Positions 1 through 7,943 of a DNA stretch of 27,260 nt are shown one piece after another (position 1 is the stretch's first letter; every line of letters starts with the position of its first letter). A program made the translations under genes and the position numbers. The notes under the pieces were generated by a model, which was not told the DNA's origin, did no database searches, and saw only the letters and a list, made by a program, of their open reading frames with translations. The DNA lies in contig CAYUOH010000016.1 of assembly GCA_964446385.1 (NCBI GenBank), forward strand, positions 1 to 27,260. The letters run 5' to 3'. This DNA comes from CAYSRC01 sp964446385. GTDB taxonomy: Bacteria > Bacillota > Clostridia > Oscillospirales > Ruminococcaceae.

Positions 1-2
1 AT

Positions 3-140
3 GACAGACCGTACAGAAAAGCATTGGATCCGACGGCAGCAATTCAGATTATAAAGGAAAACTCCGGAACACAGTTTGACCCTCAAATTGCTGAGATATT
101 CACAAATATGATGACCAAAGACAATTCATTCATAGAATAA
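3..140 (+). CDS. HD-GYP-type domain protein, C-terminal end only (5' truncated by window)
   Basis: An open frame runs in from the left edge and stops at 138-140, giving the last 45 residues of a protein. The piece starts DRPYRKAL, has IIKENSGTQFDP in the middle and ends in a short acidic tail. This matches the end of HD-GYP domains, where a 'RPY+...A...I....GTQFDP' block closes the helical phosphohydrolase fold. HD-GYP proteins usually hydrolyse cyclic-di-GMP or related dinucleotides. The HD and GYP catalytic residues lie outside the window, so activity cannot be judged. The ATG at position 1 is out of frame and stops at once, so it is not a start. Confidence 0.7.
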   Translation, partial: DRPYRKALDPTAAIQIIKENSGTQFDPQIAEIFTNMMTKDNSFIE

Positions 141-197
141 GCAGCACTAATCCCAATGTATATATATTCAAATCAAGCATCAATCTTATACAAATGA

Positions 198-230
198 AAG
201 CCCCGCCTTAAGGCGGGGCTTCGGCTTTTC
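198..230 (+). terminator. Rho-independent terminator, perfect 24-bp palindrome
   Basis: Positions 198-221 form a perfect inverted repeat (AAGCCCCGCC / GGCGGGGCTT around TTAA) followed by CGGCTTTTCATTTT. It lies between the HD-GYP gene end and the convergent rubredoxin gene, so it probably ends transcription from both sides. The minus-strand tail is less T-rich. Confidence 0.8.
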
Positions 231-253
231 ATTTTGTAAAAATTCCCTCAGCT

Positions 254-409
254 TTATGCTACTGAAAAGCTGTCTTTTGCGGCGCCGCACAACGGGCACA
301 CAAAGTCTTCGGGAAGATCCTCAAATTTTGTGCCGGGTGCAATTCCGTTGTCGGGATCGCCAAGGGCCTCATCGTATTCCCATCCGCAGATATCACATAC
401 ATACTTCAT
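254..409 (-). CDS. Rubredoxin
   Basis: This 51-residue protein is a complete small rubredoxin. It has the two metal-binding pairs CDIC (Cys5, Cys8) and CPLC (Cys38, Cys41), the aromatic GWEYDEALGDP segment and the conserved loop that ends in LPEDFVCPLCG. A single iron held by four cysteines makes it a one-electron carrier in the cytoplasm of anaerobes, typically feeding flavodiiron proteins, rubrerythrin or superoxide reductase. The ATG at 407-409 has an AAGGAG ribosome binding site. It lies downstream of the flavin-reductase/rubredoxin fusion gene on the same strand, separated by a hairpin at 468-500, so the two may share a role in oxygen or NO defence. The terminator at 198-221 closes the unit. 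Confidence 0.95.
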   Translation of the reverse strand: MKYVCDICGWEYDEALGDPDNGIAPGTKFEDLPEDFVCPLCGAAKDSFSVA

Positions 410-467
410 TGACATTTACTCCTTTATAAAATTAATATTTTTATTTTTACACAAACCGTTCGTCAGA

Positions 468-500
468 ACACATGTGTTTTGTATGGCAAAACACATGTGT
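468..500 (-). terminator. Intergenic hairpin between hrb-like and rubredoxin genes
   Basis: Two 14-nt arms (468-481 and 487-500) are exact reverse complements around a 5-nt loop. Each arm also contains the palindrome ACACATGTGT. On the minus strand it follows the hrb-like stop codon by about 25 bases, but the T-rich stretch comes only some 20 bases later. It could be a weak terminator or an mRNA-processing/stability hairpin. Confidence 0.5.
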
Positions 501-523
501 CGTTCCCAACGGCGGCGTGTTCC

Positions 524-1144
524 TCAAGCTTCGTATACCGGCTCGAAATCTTCAGCGAAGTGCCCGCATATGGGGCATACAAAATCTTTTGGAAGATCCG
601 CGCCTTCGTATATATATCCGCATATTCTGCATCTCCACGCGATAATCTTCTTCTCCTTCGGGGCCGATTCGGGCTTCGGCTTGATATCGCTGTGGTAATA
701 AGCGTAGGTTATCGGTTTTCTGTCACTGAGGATCCTGGCGTCGGTTACCTCGCATATAAACAGGGAATGGGTTCCTAGGTCGGTGTTGTCGAGAACCTTC
801 AGGCTTAAAACTGAGCAGGCTCCCCAACCCAGATAAGGAATACCGTTTTCATCGACCGGAAACTCTAATCCGGACATCTTGTCGACGTTCTTTCCGGACT
901 GCATTCCGAAATGTTTTATAGTCTCAAACGTAACGCTTTCATCCAGAATGCTGAGTGTGCATATACCGCTTTCTTTAATAAGATCGCAGGTGTAATTGGC
1001 ATTGATTACGGAAATTGCGACCCTTACCGGATTGTTCGCGACCTGCATGCAAGTGTTTGTAATGCACCCGTTGGTTTTACCGCCGGACTTTGTCGCCAGC
1101 ATGAAAACCCCATAATGCAATAAGTACAGTGCTTTATTGTCCAT
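524..1144 (-). CDS. hrb: High-molecular-weight rubredoxin (flavin reductase-like domain + rubredoxin domain)
   Basis: The 206-residue protein has two parts. Residues 1-150 form an FMN-binding flavin-reductase-like domain (LLHYGVFMLATKSGGKTNGCITNT..., with GLEFPVDENGIPYL further on). Residues 165-206 form a rubredoxin domain with CRIC (Cys172, Cys175) and CPIC (Cys190, Cys193). A lysine/proline-rich linker at about 154-166 joins them. This is the arrangement of Hrb, an NAD(P)H:flavodiiron-protein electron-transfer partner known from acetogens such as Moorella, used to reduce NO or O2. No flavodiiron protein gene is in the window, so the partner is unknown. The ATG has an AAGAGGT ribosome binding site. 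It starts only 26 bases after the ygiQ stop, so it is probably co-transcribed with ygiQ. Confidence 0.88.
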   Translation of the reverse strand: MDNKALYLLHYGVFMLATKSGGKTNGCITNTCMQVANNPVRVAISVINANYTCDLIKESGICTLSILDESVTFETIKHFGMQSGKNVDKMSGLEFPVDENGIPYLGWGACSVLSLKVLDNTDLGTHSLFICEVTDARILSDRKPITYAYYHSDIKPKPESAPKEKKIIAWRCRICGYIYEGADLPKDFVCPICGHFAEDFEPVYEA

Positions 1145-1170
1145 AAATATATACCTCTTCTTCTATGTTA

Positions 1171-3036
1171 TTATTGTCTTTTCCGCTTTTTTGCGTTGTT
1201 CCGCCTGCCGCGGGAGCCCTTACTGTCTTCCTCTTTACCCTTCGGCAGCGGTATAAGACAGTGCGCCCTGTCGTTCCCTATAAGGTCCCTGCGCCCGCAT
1301 TTCACAAGCGCGCGGTAGACAAGCGAATAATTCCCGGGAAGTCGGTATTGGATAAGTGCCCTCTGCATCTTCTTCTCAAGCGGGTCAGTCGCGACGTACA
1401 CCGGCTCCATATTGCGGGGGTCAAGCCCTGTGTAATACATGCAGGTCGAAACCGACGACGGCGTGGGGTAAAAGTCCTGTACCTGCTCCGGCATGTATCC
1501 CATGTCGTGGATGCTTTCGGCAAGAGCTACGGCGTCGCGCAGCGTGGATCCGGGGTGCGACGAGATAAGGTAGGGCACGACGTATTGCTCCCTGCCCGTG
1601 CCGGCGTTGCTCTTTTCGAATCTGCGGCAGAAGTTTTTATATACTCCGCTGTGAGGCTTGCCCATCAAGTCAAGTACTCGGTCGCTTACATGCTCGGGCG
1701 CCACACGCAGCTGGCCGCTTATATGGTTGGCGCACAGCTCCCTTAAAAAGGTATCGTCTCCGTCAGCCATTACGTAGTCGAAACGGATTCCGGAACGTAC
1801 AAACACCTTTTTCACGCCGGGTATGGCACGCAACTTCCGAAGAAGCGCAACATAGTCGGAATGATCCGCCTTAAGGTTGGGGCAGGGGTGCGGATAAAGG
1901 CACTGACGGTCGGTGCAGGCACCAAATACCGTCTGCTTTTCGCAGGCGGGCGCCCTGAAATCAGCCGTCGGACCGCCCACGTCGTGGATATATCCCTTGA
2001 AATCCGGGTCCTTTGTCATGGCCGTTGCCTCGCGGACCAGAGATTCCTGACTGCGGACCTGGACAATGCGCCCCTGGTGGAAAGCGATACTGCAGAAGCT
2101 GCAGCTTCCGAAGCATCCCCGGTTGGACGTAAGCGAGAATTTCACCTCGGACAATGCGGGCACACCGCCCGCCGCGTCGTACATCGGGTGCCATGCATTC
2201 ATATACGGAAGCTCGTAAACCTCGTCTATCTCAGCCGTGGAAAGAGTCCTCTGCGGCGGGTTCTGGACGATATAGCGGTTAAGGCCGTACTGCTCGGTAA
2301 GGGGCGACGCGGTATTCCATCCGCTGTTTTTTATCTGAACCGAAAAGCTTTCGGCGTATTTCCTCTTGTCGGTGCGTATCTCATCGAAGGACGGGAGGGC
2401 GACGCCGTTTTTAACATGTGAAATATCATTGGTCTTGTACACAGTACCATCGATGAAGTTGATCTTCTCCACTGGGATGCCTTTGTCAAGTGCGTCTGCA
2501 ATCTGCACTATCGCAAGCTCACCCATTCCGTAAATAAGCAGGTCTGCCCCGCTGTCAAGCAGTATACTGCGGCGCACCCTGTCAGACCAGTAGTCATAGT
2601 GCGCAAGGCGGCGAAGACTAGCCTCAACCCCGCCGATAATAACGGGCATGTCCTTGAATTTACGGTTAATCATATTGCAGTAGACCACGGTGGCGTAGTC
2701 AGGCCGCAATCCGATATTTCCGCCGGGCGAATAGGCGTCAGCGGACCTTCTGCGCTTGTTGACGGTATAGTGGTTCACCATGGAATCCATATTTCCGGCG
2801 CTTACAAGAAAGGCGAGCCTCGGGCGGCCTAATACCGCCACACTGTTTTCATCGTGCCAATCGGGCTGCGGTATTATCGCCACGCGGTAACCTTTGGATT
2901 CCAAAACGCGGCTTATAATTGCGGGGCCGAAGGAGGAATGGTCCACGTAGGCGTCGCCGGTAACGTACACGAAGTCGGGGGCATCCCATCCCCTTTGCGC
3001 CATATCTTCAGGGCAAACCGGCAAAAATCCGCTCAA
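1171..3036 (-). CDS. ygiQ: YgiQ family radical SAM protein
   Basis: The 621-residue protein matches the YgiQ family from end to end. The N-terminal part (FLPV...GWD...VTGDAYVDHSSFG...QPDW) is the family-specific domain, and GNMDSMVNHYT and AYSPGGNIGLRPD are typical. The radical SAM centre has CFGSCSFC (Cys308, Cys312, Cys315), a CxxxCxxC cluster for a 4Fe-4S that cleaves S-adenosylmethionine. The C-terminal tail (about 590-621) is basic, with GRRNNAKKRKRQ. The substrate of YgiQ proteins is not established. I chose the TTG at 3034-3036 because the conserved FLP motif lies before the first in-frame ATG (residue 12). No strong Shine-Dalgarno is seen before the TTG, so the start is uncertain. It heads the leftward ygiQ-hrb unit. 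Confidence 0.92.
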   Translation of the reverse strand: MSGFLPVCPEDMAQRGWDAPDFVYVTGDAYVDHSSFGPAIISRVLESKGYRVAIIPQPDWHDENSVAVLGRPRLAFLVSAGNMDSMVNHYTVNKRRRSADAYSPGGNIGLRPDYATVVYCNMINRKFKDMPVIIGGVEASLRRLAHYDYWSDRVRRSILLDSGADLLIYGMGELAIVQIADALDKGIPVEKINFIDGTVYKTNDISHVKNGVALPSFDEIRTDKRKYAESFSVQIKNSGWNTASPLTEQYGLNRYIVQNPPQRTLSTAEIDEVYELPYMNAWHPMYDAAGGVPALSEVKFSLTSNRGCFGSCSFCSIAFHQGRIVQVRSQESLVREATAMTKDPDFKGYIHDVGGPTADFRAPACEKQTVFGACTDRQCLYPHPCPNLKADHSDYVALLRKLRAIPGVKKVFVRSGIRFDYVMADGDDTFLRELCANHISGQLRVAPEHVSDRVLDLMGKPHSGVYKNFCRRFEKSNAGTGREQYVVPYLISSHPGSTLRDAVALAESIHDMGYMPEQVQDFYPTPSSVSTCMYYTGLDPRNMEPVYVATDPLEKKMQRALIQYRLPGNYSLVYRALVKCGRRDLIGNDRAHCLIPLPKGKEEDSKGSRGRRNNAKKRKRQ

Positions 3037-3090
3037 TAATTTACGTTTCCGTTCCCGGCAAGCAATGTGTTATGCCGAATAATTAGAATT

Positions 3091-3119
3091 ATTATATCAC
3101 GATTTATTATCGATATCAC
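3091..3119 (-). promoter_or_regulatory. Promoter for ygiQ-hrb, extended -10
   Basis: On the minus strand the -10 TATAAT (3091-3096) is preceded by TGA, giving the extended -10 TGATATAAT. A GTGATA -35-like hexamer (3114-3119) lies 17 bp upstream. The 9-bp word ATATCACGA (plus strand) occurs twice, at 3094-3102 and 3113-3121, so the -10 and -35 regions sit in direct repeats 19 bp apart, a possible regulator site. Confidence 0.6.
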
Positions 3120-3208
3120 GAACTATATGTTATGTATTACTTAGACAAATGAACAAATCCTAATGAAAAACTTTGTGCATTATTAACCCGCCGAAAGGGC
3201 TTTTTGCG

Positions 3209-3238
3209 TTGGTATATCCGACCCATTTTTGATAAAAT
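3209..3238 (+). promoter_or_regulatory. Candidate promoter for the esterase block
   Basis: TTGGTA (3209-3214) and TAAAAT (3233-3238) are 18 bp apart and lie about 50 bases before the first esterase ATG, which has an AAAGAGG ribosome binding site. This is the best match in the gap, but not a strong consensus. Confidence 0.4.
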
Positions 3239-3286
3239 TATATGTAAGAATATCTCTGAAAATATACTTAAAAAGAGGTTTAATTT

Positions 3287-4831
3287 ATGTTGAGACAGAC
3301 CAAGACAGAAAACGGCCTGGTACAGGGTCTTCCCGGTATCGACGCCCGTATTACCGCATTCAAGGGCATTCCTTTCGCCGCTCCCCCCGTGGGCGATCTA
3401 CGCTGGCGCGCACCGCAGCCCGCCGCAAATTGGAGTGGCGTACGCAAATGCTTCGAATTCGGCCCCATCCCCATGCAGCCCGTTCCCGGTGTCAACCCTG
3501 ACGCCTTCTACTCCAAGGAATGGCATGTTGATTCCGAGGTTCCCATGAGCGAGGACTGCCTGCAGCTTAACATCTGGACCAACGCCAAGACCGGCGACGA
3601 AAAAATGCCTGTCATGATGTGGATTCACGGCGGCGGCATGCAGGAAGGCTACGCCTACGAACAGGAGTTCGACGGCGAGCGTTTTGCCGCCCGCGGCATC
3701 GTTCTTGTCTCCGTAAGCTACCGTCTTAACGTATTCGGATTCCTCTGCCACAAGGATCTTACCGAATCCCAGCCCGAGGATCACGCAAATTTCGGTCTGA
3801 TGGACTGCGACTATGCCTGTCAGTGGATCCAGCGCAACATTGCCAACTTCGGCGGCGACCCGAACAACATCACAATATTCGGCCAGTCCGGCGGCGGCGC
3901 GGCATCCCAGTACCTTGCATGCTCCCCCAAGACGGTCGGCCATTTTCAGAGGGCGATATTCCAGTCTGCCGGCGCATGCCAGATGGTATACCCCAAGATG
4001 TTTAGCTTTATGGAGCCCGGTACCCCCAGCATTGGGAAGTCCGAGGCCGAAGGCGCCAAATTCCTTGAATATCTGGGCGTAAAGACCATCGCCGAAGCCC
4101 GCAAACTGGACGCAAAGTTCATCGAGGAGAAGCAGATTTCCTACCGTACCGAGACCGGCAAGTTCAGCTTCCCGTCCGTTGACGGCATCTTCTGCGAAAA
4201 GGATCCCGGCGACGTCATGATAGACGACGAGATGAACAACATCAGCGTAATGGTCACAGCCACCGGCGACGAGTTCCCCGGTATGCCACGCGACGGTCAG
4301 AACGTTGTCGACTGGATTTATGATAAATTCGGTGATCACGCCGACGAGTATCTGCGCCTTGTAAGGTACGAGGCCGGTTCCGACAACCCCGCCGATCTTG
4401 CGAAGGCAGCCGCATATTCCTCATTCAATCTTGCCAACCGTCTTTCCGCTGAGATAATCGCCAACAACAAACACGACGTATACTTCAGCGTTTTCGATCC
4501 GTACATCCCCGGAGACGACGCAGGTTCCTTCCATTCCTGCGACCTCTGGTTCGAGTTTGAGACCCTTCAGAGATGCTGGAGACCCTTCGACGGTCATCAT
4601 TACGACCTTGCCCGCAAGATGTGCAACTACTTCGCCAACTTTGCCCGCACAGGCAACCCCAACGGTAAAGATGACGACGGCACCGACATGCCCGAGTGGA
4701 CAGTTTACTCCAACGAGAATCCCCACGCTATAATCTTCGGTGACGAGGTTTGTATGGAGAAGGAAATTGACCCGCGCATGCGTCTGATGTTGGACGTCAA
4801 CTTTGAGAAGCTTAACATTGAGAAAAAATAA
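3287..4831 (+). CDS. Type-B carboxylesterase, paralogue 1 (alpha/beta hydrolase)
   Basis: The 514-residue protein is a full-length type-B carboxylesterase/lipase (cholinesterase and p-nitrobenzyl esterase family). Visible family marks are KGIPFAAPPVGDLRW near the N-terminus, SEDCLQLNIWT, the oxyanion-hole HGGG (114-117), the nucleophile elbow GQSGG with Ser201, a probable catalytic Glu329 in TGDEF, and His416 in GSFHSCDLWF. No signal peptide or membrane segment is seen, so it should act in the cytoplasm on small ester substrates. The natural substrate is unknown. It is the first of three tandem copies sharing NIWT, DAFYSKEWH and the C-terminal CWRPFDGHH block, so the set arose by local duplication. 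It is followed after 14 bases by paralogue 2, suggesting co-transcription. Confidence 0.92.
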   Translation: MLRQTKTENGLVQGLPGIDARITAFKGIPFAAPPVGDLRWRAPQPAANWSGVRKCFEFGPIPMQPVPGVNPDAFYSKEWHVDSEVPMSEDCLQLNIWTNAKTGDEKMPVMMWIHGGGMQEGYAYEQEFDGERFAARGIVLVSVSYRLNVFGFLCHKDLTESQPEDHANFGLMDCDYACQWIQRNIANFGGDPNNITIFGQSGGGAASQYLACSPKTVGHFQRAIFQSAGACQMVYPKMFSFMEPGTPSIGKSEAEGAKFLEYLGVKTIAEARKLDAKFIEEKQISYRTETGKFSFPSVDGIFCEKDPGDVMIDDEMNNISVMVTATGDEFPGMPRDGQNVVDWIYDKFGDHADEYLRLVRYEAGSDNPADLAKAAAYSSFNLANRLSAEIIANNKHDVYFSVFDPYIPGDDAGSFHSCDLWFEFETLQRCWRPFDGHHYDLARKMCNYFANFARTGNPNGKDDDGTDMPEWTVYSNENPHAIIFGDEVCMEKEIDPRMRLMLDVNFEKLNIEKK

Positions 4832-4845
4832 GGAGTTTTGTTATA

Positions 4846-6363
4846 ATGCTTAGAGAAACAAAAACCGAGAACGGCCTTGTAAAAGGTCTTGCCGCAACAG
4901 ACGCACGCATCACCGTCTACAAGGGAATTCCCTTCGCGGCTCCGCCCGTAGGCGACCTTCGCTGGGCTCCACCCGCACCGGCCGCAAACTGGAAAGGTAT
5001 ACGTGAATGCTTTGAATTCGGTCCCATCTCCATGCAGAGAACCCCGGGCAAAGATCCCAACGCCTTCTATTCCAAGGAATGGCACGTGGACCCCGATGTT
5101 ACCATAAGCGAAGACAGCCTGTATCTTAATATTTGGACTCCCGCCAAAAAAACAGACGAAAAGCTGCCCGTAATGGTATGGATTTTCGGCGGCGGCCTTC
5201 AGGAAGGCTACCCTTACGAGATGGAGTTTGACGGCGAGCGTATCGCAAGCCGCGGCGTCATTCTCGTACAGGTAGGCTACCGTCTTAACGCTTTCGGCTT
5301 GCTGGCCCATCCCGAAATCACGGCTGAGCATCCTGAGGCACCCGCAAACTTCGCTTTCCAGGATCAAGCCTACGGCATTGCCTGGGTCAAGCGCAACATC
5401 GCAAACTTCGGCGGTGACCCTCTGAATATTACAATCTTTGGCCAGAGCGCCGGTGGCATGAGCATTCTTGCCCAGATGTGCAGCCCCAAGACCAAAGGCC
5501 TGTTCCAGAAGGGCATCATTGAGTCCATAGGCGGTATGGTTCCCGTTTATCCCGTAAATCGCAGCATGCCCTGCGTCACAATGGAACAGCAGGAGGCAGA
5601 CGGTATTCGCTTCTTCGAAAAGCTCGGCGTAAAGACGCTGGCTCAGGCTCGCAAGCTTGACGCGCAGTATATCGAGGATAAATTCAACGAAGGGCACGAG
5701 TTCTTCTGGGGTGCCTGCGTAGATGGACGATTCCTTACCAAAACGCTTAATGAGACCGTACTTGCCAACGAAATCAACGACGTCGATTTCATGATCGGAA
5801 ACACAAAGGATGAGTTCCTGATTCAGCCCGACTCCGAAGATCCCGATGAGGTCAACAAATGGATCGACAAGATGTTCGGCGACAAGGCTGAGGACTACAA
5901 GGCCATCGTTGCCAAAATCCCCGGCTTCAGGAAGGCTGCGTCCACCGTTCACCAGATGACTCTGGGCAACCAGCTTATGAACGAAATATGTGCAACCCAG
6001 GGCCGCAAATTTTACGCCTACGAGTTCGGTCCCGACATGCCCGGTGATGACGCCGGCGTATTCCATTCAAGCGATCTGTGGTTCGAGTTCGAGACCCTTA
6101 TGAAGTGCTGGAGGCCCTTCGACGGCCATCATTTCGATCTTGCCCGTAAGATGTGCAATTACTGGACCAACTTCGCCAAGAACGGCGATCCCAACGGCCT
6201 CGATTCCGACGGCAGACCGATGCCCACATGGACCCCGTACGCCAAGGAAACCCCCTACACGATTCATTTCTATGACGAGATCTCCATGTACAACCAGCCC
6301 TACGGCGAGAAGGACCGCTTCCTGCTTGACATAAACCTTGATGCCTTAGGTTTCAAGGGCTAA
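4846..6363 (+). CDS. Type-B carboxylesterase, paralogue 2 (FGGG oxyanion variant)
   Basis: The 505-residue protein aligns with paralogue 1 along its whole length. The nucleophile is Ser201 in GQSAGG, the probable acid is Glu323 in TKDEF and the histidine is His407 in GVFHSSDLWF, so the triad is complete. The oxyanion-hole motif reads FGGG at 114-117 instead of the usual HGGG, which may change substrate fit around the acyl group. There is no signal peptide. The ATG has an AAGGAG ribosome binding site. The gene sits in the same run as paralogues 1 and 3 and should be on the same transcript. The substrate is not recognisable from sequence. Confidence 0.92.
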   Translation: MLRETKTENGLVKGLAATDARITVYKGIPFAAPPVGDLRWAPPAPAANWKGIRECFEFGPISMQRTPGKDPNAFYSKEWHVDPDVTISEDSLYLNIWTPAKKTDEKLPVMVWIFGGGLQEGYPYEMEFDGERIASRGVILVQVGYRLNAFGLLAHPEITAEHPEAPANFAFQDQAYGIAWVKRNIANFGGDPLNITIFGQSAGGMSILAQMCSPKTKGLFQKGIIESIGGMVPVYPVNRSMPCVTMEQQEADGIRFFEKLGVKTLAQARKLDAQYIEDKFNEGHEFFWGACVDGRFLTKTLNETVLANEINDVDFMIGNTKDEFLIQPDSEDPDEVNKWIDKMFGDKAEDYKAIVAKIPGFRKAASTVHQMTLGNQLMNEICATQGRKFYAYEFGPDMPGDDAGVFHSSDLWFEFETLMKCWRPFDGHHFDLARKMCNYWTNFAKNGDPNGLDSDGRPMPTWTPYAKETPYTIHFYDEISMYNQPYGEKDRFLLDINLDALGFKG

Positions 6364-6396
6364 GTAAAATATAAACTCTTAAAGGAGAAATATCCC

Positions 6397-7856
6397 ATGC
6401 TCAGAATAGCAAAGACTGAAAGCGGCATTGTCCGCGGCATTCCAGGCAGCGACGTCCGCAACACAATATTCAAAGGTATTCCCTTCGCCGGCGACACAAG
6501 CGGTGAGAACCGCTGGCGCGCTCCCCAGCCAGTAAAGCCCTGGGACGGCGTTCGCGACTGCTTCCAGTTTGCCCCCATCACTATGCAGCGTGTTCCCGGT
6601 GAGAACCCCGACGCCTTCTATTCCAAGGAATGGCACTGCGAGCCCGAAATCGCAATGAGTGAGGACAACAGCCTCTGCCTCAACATCTGGACACCCGCCA
6701 AGACCGGAGATGAAAAGATGCCTGTTATGATCTGGATCTTCGGCGGCGGCCTAAACGAAGGTTACTGCCACGAGATGGAGTTTGACGGCGAAGGCCTCAA
6801 CCGCCGCGGCGTTATCCTTGTCTCCATCGCATACCGCCTCAACGTATTCGGATTTCTGGCTCATCCCGAACTCCGCAAAGAAGACCCCGAGCACCCCACC
6901 AACTTCGGTCTGTTGGACCAGAACGCCGGTATCGCATGGGTCAAGAGAAACATCGCAAACTTCGGAGGCGACCCCGACAACATCACCATCTTCGGCCAGA
7001 GCGCAGGTGGCGGTTCCACAATGTATCACGTAACCTCCCCCAAGAGTGCCGGTCTGTTCCAGAAGGCCATTCCCCAAAGCGCGAGATGGCAGAAGCCAAT
7101 GGCGAGAAATTCGTCCGTGAAGTTCTCGGATGCAGCAGCATCGCCGAAGCCCGCAAGCTTGACGCCAAGTTCATCGAGAACAAGCTGATCGAGTCCGGAT
7201 ACAGATTCAACGCTTCCGTCGACGGCAAGTTTATCATTGACCAGTGGTACAAACGCGTTCTGGACGGTAAAGAGAATGACGTTCAGCTTATGACCGGCAA
7301 CACCACCGGCGAGTTCCCCACCATTCCCCAGGGCGATCCCGTTGAATGGGCAAAGAACACCATGGGCAAGTACGCCGACAGGTACATCGAGCTCTGCAAG
7401 GCCGAGGCCGGTGACGACCCCGAAGCCCTCCGCAAGGCGATGTCCTTCGTATCCTTCGAGCTTTCCGCCAACATGATGGCACGCGTATTCGCAAAGCATG
7501 GCAGACCCGTATACTACTACGAGTTCGGACCCACCATCCCCGGTGACAACGCAGGACCCTTCCATTCCAGCGAGCTGTGGTTCACATTCGAAACCCTCAT
7601 GAAGTGCTGGAGACCCTTCGACGGACATCATTACGACCTCAGCCGCAAGATGTGCAACTACTGGGCCAACTTTGCAAAGAACGGAAACCCCAACGGAAGC
7701 GACGCCAATGGTGAGCCCATGCCCGAATGGAAAAAATTCCTTGAGGCTGACAGGAACATCATGTTCTTCAAGGATGATGTTTACTGCACCAACGCCCCCA
7801 TCCCCGAGAAGACACAGTATCTGATTAACAACAACCTGTCCCTTTACGAGTATTAA
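6397..7856 (+). pseudogene. Type-B carboxylesterase, paralogue 3, broken by internal deletion/frameshift
   Basis: The first frame gives 229 good residues: KGIPFAGDTSGENRW, FGGG, and GQSAGG with Ser202. After QSA at 7075-7083 it turns into unrelated sequence and stops at 7188. The matching C-terminal half continues in the next frame from 7083 (EMAEANGEKF... to TAA at 7854-7856), with TTGEF and GPFHSSELWF holding the acid and histidine. Compared with paralogues 1 and 2, about 21-24 residues are missing exactly at the junction, so the lesion looks like a deletion of roughly 60-75 bases that is not a multiple of three. As written, nucleophile and histidine are on separate frames and no active enzyme forms. 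A misassembly between similar copies would look the same. The start has an AAAGGAGAA ribosome binding site. Confidence 0.8.
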
Positions 7857-7883
7857 TCCCAATATACCGTAATAAAATAATAC

Positions 7884-7920
7884 AGGCGGTATCACAGTGA
7901 AAGACTCCGTGATACCACCT
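7884..7920 (+). repeat. Inverted repeat between esterase 3 and the serine hydrolase gene
   Basis: GGTATCAC (7888-7895) and GTGATACC (7909-7916) are exact complements around a 13-nt loop. The outer AGG/CCT can extend the stem across one mismatch. No T-run follows, so it is not a normal terminator. It could be an mRNA stability/processing hairpin or an operator just before the AAGGAG of the next gene. Confidence 0.5.
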
Positions 7921-7943
7921 CAAAACAACAAGGAGTACATTTA

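Noticed and set aside
1165..1746. 193-codon open frame on the plus strand
   Set aside because: It is opposite the end of ygiQ, which matches its family in the other direction. No ribosome binding site and no recognisable protein.
4705..6066. 453-codon open frame on the minus strand
   Set aside because: It lies wholly opposite the conserved carboxylesterase genes, and its protein resembles no family. C-ending codon bias on the plus strand removes stops on the minus strand, as with 3398-4339 and 7026-7895.
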